Shown: positions 59,317 through 64,000 of the stretch, piece after piece
How positions within the stretch are numbered: position 1 is the first letter of the stretch
How the letters are laid out: each line of letters opens with the position of its first letter
Assembly (NCBI GenBank): GCA_947652115.1
Contig: OX393571.1
Span: 11,975,504-12,039,503, forward strand
Reading direction: 5' to 3'
DNA length: 64,000 nt
Origin: Blastomussa wellsi
Taxonomy: Eukaryota > Cnidaria > Anthozoa > Scleractinia > Plerogyridae
Program-made: the position numbers and the translations under genes
Notes under the pieces: model-generated
The model's database searches: none
Told to the model about the DNA's origin: nothing
What the model saw: only the letters and a program-made list of their open reading frames with translations

Positions 59317-59357
59317 AAGTATTCTACTCCTATCGTGATGATAGGAGTAGAATACTT
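59317..59357. repeat. Perfect 18-bp-arm palindrome
   Basis: AAGTATTCTACTCCTATC (59317-59334) and its exact inverse GATAGGAGTAGAATACTT (59340-59357) are separated by GTGAT. Confidence 0.9.
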
Positions 59358-59369
59358 AATTCTTAATTA

Positions 59370-59518
59370 TTCAGGTACTTCAGGGGCAGATCTATGGGGA
59401 GGGTGCAGGGGGTGTGCACCCATCCCTGGGGTGTTCTGCTTACGTCACCCGCCAGTTACGTTAATCCTTAGTGGTGCACCCCCCCCCCGAAGATCCCGGA
59501 TCCGCCCCTGTACTTGGT
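59370..59518. mobile_element. MITE with CAGGGGCGGATC-like ends
   Basis: GTACTTCAGGGGCAGATC at the left pairs with GATCCGCCCCTGTACTT at the right. A G-rich stretch (GGAGGGTGCAGGGGG) pairs with the C-rich stretch ending GCACCCCCC. Confidence 0.75.
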
Positions 59519-59764
59519 AATGGTAATAATCAATTCAAACTAAGACATTGTCTCTAAGTGTCCGGGGTTTCGTTACATTTTTTGGGCAGGAGGACAGTAG
59601 GGTTTTTCAGCCTGGCATTTTTAGGTTTTTCTTATTAAAAAAGGAAGTAGAGAAGACGGTGAACTTGCCCTGTGCCTTAATGAAGCCCCTGAAGTGTTCC
59701 TTTCTTTGTTATTAATAGAGTTCCTATTCATTTAGGTACTCTGGCATTCTCCTTTCCCTATCAG

Positions 59765-59930
59765 GCAGGTCTGTGAGGTCATGGTGACGCCAATGCCTTC
59801 AGTCCAAACTGCAACAGCCACACCTGTGAGATCATCTAAAGTACAGGCTAACACGACATGGAAATCACTTCAGATATTTGGAGCTGACTGTTGTGTTCCT
59901 TTAGGTCTTCTGAGACTTTAATTTGCAGGA
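59765..59930. repeat. Degenerate outlying unit of the 400-bp array
   Basis: GAGGTCATGGTGACGCC, TGCCTTCAGTCCAAACTG and GTTCCTTTAGGTCTT match the array units at 60838-63560 but with many substitutions. It is cut off from the array by about 900 bp that includes the TIR element 59957-60131. On the minus strand its core is open and reads like LDDLTGVAVAVWTEGI. Confidence 0.75.
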
Positions 59931-59956
59931 TCTTGAAAAGGTTTGGTGATTAAATT

Positions 59957-60131
59957 TAAGAATTGGTTCATGCCTGGCGTGCATATATCGAGTTGTGGTG
60001 CACGCGGGAAGTTTGGAGAGCACGAAAGAAGCGTAAGAGTTGCTCGAGGGGATAGCCGAGAGCAACGGTAGCTTCTTGAACACCATTACTTGATATATAC
60101 GCACAGCTAAAAGCATGAACCAATTCTTTTA
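59957..60131. mobile_element. 175-bp MITE between array units
   Basis: TAAGAATTGGTTCATGC and CGTGCATATATCGAGT at the left pair with ACTTGATATATACGCAC and GCATGAACCAATTCTTTTA at the right. The inner hairpin is GTTGCTCGAGGGGATAGCC against GAGAGCAAC. Confidence 0.78.
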
Positions 60132-60837
60132 TAACATAGTTGATTAGTGGTTTGAAAAAAATAAAAGTGAAAGGATTGAAAACAACAACAGAAACAGACC
60201 ATGCATTGGTCGCGATGAAAGTGTTGGTATTTAGGCATCCATTTAGAGTTTTATTGAGGTTTAAGAAAATAGCTTAGACTTTGTTTGTACGACTTTCATT
60301 GATGGGTTGACAATGAACGCAGTAAAAAAAGCAATTTTTACGAAGAACTCAATAACAGGAACAACAACAAGTGACTGCGCGTTGAAAATTTTGTTTTTAT
60401 CACTGGGATTGATTCAGTTGATTTAGCGACAGCATTAATTTTACAAGTTTTCTTTTTCAGTTTGAAACGGTTCAAGGGTAAGCTTTGAATTTGGTTGAAT
60501 TATTTCATTAATAGATTGACAATACACGCGATGAAAACGGTTTTACGAAGAAAACTAAACAAAAAACAGGGACGAAATCGGACGGTGAATTGAAATGATC
60601 GATGAAATCAAAGCTAAAAAGCGAAGATTAGAGTTTTCAGAGACGGCTCTAATTTGTTCAAATGAAGCTGACCTAAAACTTGTTCAAAAATAAAGAAACA
60701 GGCCTCACAAAGACACAATTCTTCAGCTTCTGCAAATGCAATTGCAGAGGTCATTTCATTGAGCACGGCCATGCGTACATAAAGATTTTTATCATGATGG
60801 CTCAATAGGGATTAGATAGGGCCAGTGCTCGCACTAT

Positions 60838-63560
60838 GTTATAAATTGTTTGGTTGAAATGTCATGCTCTAACAAGCTGCTGATCCTGGGTTTTCCTCTG
60901 TTGCGAGCAATCGCAGGAGGTTTTACCACGTGGTGCCAAAATGGTCCATGAAAAAAAATATAAAAATGTTGAAATGTGTGGAGATAAAATGAAATGCGTA
61001 CGATTCTAAATATTCTCATCACGAATGTCTCATTTTCTGGAGTACCAGCCAGGCCTGTGAAGTTATCTGAGGCCATGGTGGCTTGACAATGCCTTCAATC
61101 CAAACCACAACAGCCACACCAATGAGGTCATCCGAGGTGCAGGCTAACACAACATGGGAATCACTTCAGACAGTTGGAGCTGACTATTGTGTTCCTTTAG
61201 GTCTTGGGAGTACTTTGATTATTGAGATCAAGGGAAAGTTTGACCTTTAAATGTAGTGTTGTTTGGTTGAGGTAAATTGCAGCCTGCTCCTGGGTTTTCT
61301 CCGTTGCGAGCTCTAACTTATTATCGCAGGAGGTTTGACCCCATGGTGCCAAAATGGTCCATGAAAAAATAAAAATAAAAAAAAAATGCTGAAATGTATA
61401 AGGTATATTTTGCATGATTTCAGTTATGTCAATTTCTGGAGTATAAGCCAGACCTGTGAAGTTATCTGAGGTCATGGTGGCTTGACAATGCCTTCAATCC
61501 AAACCACAACAGCCACACCCATGAGGTCATCCGAGGTGTAGGCTAACACAACATGGGAATCACTTCAGACAGTTGGAGCTGACTGTTGTGTTCCTTTAGG
61601 TCTTGTGAGTACTTTGATTATTGAGATCAAGGGAAAGTTTGACCTTTAAATGTAGTGTTGTTTGGTTTAGGTAAATTGCAGCCTGCTCCTGGGTTTTTCT
61701 CTGTTGCGAGCAATAAATTATTATCGCAGGAGGTTTGACCCCATGGTGCCAAATGGTCCATGAAAAAATAGAAAAATGTTGAAATGTATAAGGTAGGTTT
61801 TGCATGATTTCAGTTATGTCATATTCTGGAGTAAACGCCAGACCTGTGAAGATATCTGAGGCCATGGTGGCTTGTCAGTGCCTTCAATCCAAACCACAAC
61901 AGCCACATCCATGAGGTCATCCGAGGTGTAGGCTAACACAACATGGGAATCACTTCAGACAGTTGGAGCTGACTGTTGTGTTCCTTTAGGTCTTGTGAGT
62001 ACTTTGATTTATAAGATCAAGGGAAAGTTTGACCTTTAAATGTTGTGTTTGGTTGAGGTAAATTGCAGCCTGCTCCTGGGTTTTCTCCGTTGCGAGCTTT
62101 AACTTATTATCGCAGGAGGTTTTACCCCATGGTGCCAAGATGGTCCATGAAAAAATAAAACTAAAAAAAAATGCTGAAATGTATAAGGTAGGTTTTGCAT
62201 GATTTCAGTTATGTCAATTTCTGGAGTATAAGCCAGACCTGTGAAGTTATCTGAGGTCATGGTGGCTTGACAATGCCTTCAATCCAAACCACAACACCCA
62301 CACCCATGAGGTCATCCGAGGTGTAGGCTAGCACAACATGGGAATCACTTCAGACAGTTGGAGCTGACTGTTGTGTTCCTTTAGGTCTTGTGAGTACTTT
62401 GATTTATAAGAACAAGGGAAAGTTTGACCTTTAAATGTAGTGTTGTTTGGTTGAGGCTAATTGCAGCCTGCTCCTGGGTTTTTCTCTGTTGCGAGCAATA
62501 AATTATTATCGCAGGAGGTTTTACCCAATGGTGCCAAAATGGTCCATGAAAAAATTTTAAAAAAGTTCAAATGTGTAAGGTAAGTTGTGCATTAGCAAAA
62601 ATGTCTCAATTTCTGGAGTACTAGCCAGACCTGTGAAGTTGTCTGAGGTCATGGTGGCTTAAAAATACCTTCAATTCAAACCACAACAGCCACGCCAATG
62701 AGGTCATCCGAGGTGCAGGCTAACATGACATGGGAATGACTGCAGACAGTTGGAGCTGACTGTTGTGTTCCTTTAGGTCTTGTGAGTACTTTGATTTACA
62801 AGATCAAGGGAAAGTTTGACCTTTAAATGTTGTGTTGTTTTGTTGAGGCATACATGTATTGCAGCCTGCTCCTGGGTTTTACTCTGTTGCGAGCAATAAA
62901 TTATTATCGCAGGAGGTTTTACCCCATGGTGCCAAAAGGACCATGAAAAAATAAAAATAAAAAATGTTGAAATGTATAAGGTAGGTTTTGCATGATTTCA
63001 GTTATGTCATTTTCTGGAGTATAAGCCAGACCTGTGAAGTTATCTGAGGTCATGGTGGCTTGACAATGCCTTCAGTCCAAACCACAACAGCCACACACCC
63101 ATGAGGTCATCCGAGGTGCAGGCTAACACAACATGGGAATCACTTCAGACAGTTGGAGCTGACTGTTGTGTTCCTTTAGGTCTTGTGAGTACTTTGATTT
63201 ATAAGATTAAGGGAAAGTTTGACCTTTAAATGTAGTGTTGTTTGGTTGAGGTAAATTGCAGCCTGCTCCTGGGTTTTTCTCTGTTGCGAGTATTAACTTA
63301 TTATCGCAGGAGGTTTTACCCGATGGTGCCAAAAAGGTCCATGAAAAAAATATATAAAAATTTTTCAAATGCAGAAGTTAAATGCTTGATTCTTGATATA
63401 ATTATTATAAATGTCCGTTTTCTGGAATACCAGCCAGACCTGTGAAGTTATCTGAGGTCATGGTGGCTTGACAATGCCTTCAATCCAAACCACAACAACC
63501 ACGCCTGTGAGTTCATCGGAGGTGCAGGCTAACACAACATGGGAATCGCTTCCTTTAGCT
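60838..63560. repeat. Tandem array of about seven 390-408 bp units
   Basis: The landmark CCTGTGAAG recurs at 61054, 61453, 61843, 62238, 62630, 63031 and 63439, so periods are 399, 390, 395, 392, 401 and 408 bp. Each unit also holds GCAGCCTGCTCCTGGG, TATCGCAGGAGGTTT, TGGTCCATGAAAAAA and CTTCAATCCAAACCACAAC in the same order. Units differ mainly in a variable A-rich spacer. The first unit starts partway through at about 60838 and the last is cut at about 63560. No convincing gene lies in it. Confidence 0.93.
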
Positions 63561-63784
63561 GATCCCTCTCCACTGTTATATTATTGTAACCTGTTTATCT
63601 GACGGTGTAGTAGGAATAGATTACTTTCAATTTGTTGACAGCCTAACCTGGATGTTTTTGTTCCTTGCAGTCTTCTTTGTGATGTGAATCATAGGTAAGG
63701 GCTAATTTCTGTTTAAAATCAAATACACTGAACAAGGTCTTGATAAATGTAGTAGTATTGCCATCTCGCTTTTCAGACCTGCAA

Positions 63785-64000
63785 TAGTCCATTTTACAGT
63801 TCTGTGAAATGTAACCAGGTCTCTGTATGAAAGCGAGGCTCAGGGCTACCTTGTCATGATAGAGACCAGAAACTATTTAGCATAACAACAAAACGATTTA
63901 CATATCAAAAGCAAGAGGGTTTGTATGTATGCAAGGCCACCTTCAGCCTCAATTCCACTCAAAGGCTTGGTAACTAAGCACAGAACTGTAAAATGGCCTA
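63785..64000. mobile_element. MITE reaching the window edge
   Basis: TAGTCCATTTTACAGTTCTG (63785-63804) pairs with CAGAACTGTAAAATGGCCTA at 63981-64000. The right end may extend past the window. Confidence 0.75.

Noticed and set aside
60834..61865. Minus-strand frames of 80-92 codons in the tandem array
   Set aside because: They recur only because the unit recurs, shift between units and include A-rich spacer; no family is recognised.

Overview
The window is animal nuclear DNA, most likely from an anthozoan cnidarian such as a reef coral. The signs are AT-rich sequence, short phased exons with GT-AG introns, metazoan gene families, an intronless class A GPCR, tRNA-derived SINEs and a very dense load of short terminal-inverted-repeat elements (MITEs). 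The species cannot be named from the sequence. There are no operons or ribosome binding sites. All exon chains below were assembled by eye from splice sites and reading phase.

Left part (1-13,100). The N-terminal third of a UBE3C-type HECT ubiquitin ligase runs on the minus strand and leaves the window at its left edge. Its start codon lies 150 bp from a divergent gene for a membrane-anchored glutathione S-transferase (8,966-12,580, plus strand, 4 exons, 279 aa). A decayed tandem copy of the GST 3' end follows. Two exon-like pieces of an unidentified gene lie antisense in GST intron 1.

Middle (13,100-34,000). A repeat-filled intergenic region is followed by a nine-exon minus-strand gene (19,096-28,866). 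It encodes a 1,866-residue, highly charged, low-complexity protein I do not recognise. About 5 kb without a supported gene comes next.

Right-centre (34,069-52,461). Three minus-strand paralogues form a tandem array. Each has three exons and encodes about 340-355 aa: a short coiled coil, a KCTD/T1-type BTB domain and a TLDc domain. The first (BTB) exon is almost identical in all three copies, silent positions included, while the last TLDc exon has diverged strongly. A class A GPCR gene and a hAT/ZMYM-like transposase fragment sit between copies B and C.

Right end (52,500-64,000). I see no intact gene. There are nested MITEs, a broken RecQ-like helicase fragment, a decayed LINE reverse transcriptase, and an array of about seven 390-408 bp tandem units.

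How they relate: UBE3C and GST share a bidirectional promoter. The BTB-TLDc copies may form mixed oligomers through near-identical BTB domains while presenting different TLDc domains. That last point is inference.
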